Shown: positions 63,885 to 64,000 of the stretch, piece by piece
Layout of the letters: the number at the start of each line of letters is the position of its first letter
How positions within the stretch are numbered: the first letter of the stretch is position 1
Assembly (NCBI GenBank): GCA_964492845.1
Contig: CAZBMZ010000023.1
Coordinates: forward strand, 1 to 64,000
From: JADJPF01 sp964492845
Lineage (GTDB): Bacteria; Acidobacteriota; Blastocatellia; Chloracidobacteriales; JADJPF01
Length of the DNA: 64,000 nucleotides
Reading direction: 5' to 3'
The notes under the pieces: model-generated
Database searches by the model: none
What the model saw: the letters and a program-made list of their open reading frames with translations, nothing else
Told to the model about the DNA's origin: nothing
Translations under genes and position numbers: made by a program

Positions 63885-64000
63885 ATGCCTAAAGCTTTTG
63901 TTACTGGTGGTTCTGGCTTTGTTGGCCGTAGTTTAATAAAAATGTTAGTTAGCCGTTCTTGGGAAGTTAATGCCTTGGTTCGCTCTGAAAAATCAGCCGA
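63885..64000 (+). CDS. NAD-dependent epimerase/dehydratase, truncated by the window end
   Basis: The visible 38 residues begin MPKAFVTGGSGFVGRSLIKM, the Rossmann G-x-x-G-x-x-G motif of extended short-chain dehydrogenases that act on nucleotide sugars or related carbonyls. A GAGGA site precedes the ATG. The rest lies outside the window, so the substrate class cannot be told. Confidence 0.8.
   Translation, partial: MPKAFVTGGSGFVGRSLIKMLVSRSWEVNALVRSEKSA

Overview
The window is AT-rich (about one third G+C by eye) with dense, bacterial-style genes. It looks like a low-GC member of the Acidobacteriota, perhaps a Blastocatellia-like lineage; this is inferred from gene content, not from a marker gene. 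Pointers are three secreted VWA proteins of the acidobacterial 'VWFA-related' type, an Oar-like TonB receptor with an N-terminal carboxypeptidase-regulatory domain, SBBP and FG-GAP propeller proteins, secreted DPP IV and M42 peptidases, and LpxD, which means a Gram-negative envelope. No rRNA, tRNA or CRISPR array was seen.

Layout. 1-1.6 kb: an integron-type integrase (IntI) with no recognisable cassette array in view. 1.7-6.8 kb: lpxD and a run of small + strand genes (ABM monooxygenase, PhyH dioxygenase, an acetyltransferase next to a histone-deacetylase-like enzyme, a GGQ release-factor-like protein). 6.8-11.3 kb: surface sugar genes (dTDP-glucose dehydratase, GT-C membrane protein with TPRs, GT2-methyltransferase fusion). 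11.5-15.2 kb: a DPP IV / POT peptide transporter pair, translationally coupled. 15.2-18.8 kb: three tandem VWA paralogues plus the scar of a fourth. 19-25.5 kb: acetyltransferase, small hydrolase, double M42 peptidase, lone ModB-type permease, RseP, RlmA-like methyltransferase. 25.8-35.2 kb: outer-membrane protein, large PDZ/GAF/PAS histidine kinase, HAD phosphatase, then a putative sigma54-driven small RNA directly before an NtrC-type regulator and its NtrB-type kinase, then hemF. 35.6-45.6 kb: a giant secreted multi-propeller protein, a NorD-like VWA protein and the TonB receptor. 45.6-54.4 kb: MglA-type GTPase and Ser/Thr kinase on the minus strand, divergent from a six-gene + strand cluster (secreted coiled protein, type IV pilin-like protein, phospholipase-D nuclease, SNase nuclease, ComEC-like metallo-beta-lactamase with OB domain, DUF2378-like membrane protein). 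54.4-59 kb: flippase, DUF3667 protein, alkaline-phosphatase-superfamily enzyme. 59-63.1 kb: SBBP propeller protein with an IS200/IS605-type TnpB element next to its 5' end. 63.2-64 kb: an ATC-hydrolase-like protein and a truncated NAD-dependent epimerase.

The parts most worth follow-up are the candidate sigma54-dependent small RNA with upstream repeats beside ntrC/ntrB (31.2-34.3 kb), the exported nuclease/pilin/ComEC-like cluster (48.0-54.4 kb), the VWA array with a TetR-like operator and recombination scar (15.2-18.8 kb), and the isolated integron integrase at the left edge. All functions are read from motifs by eye; no database search was run.
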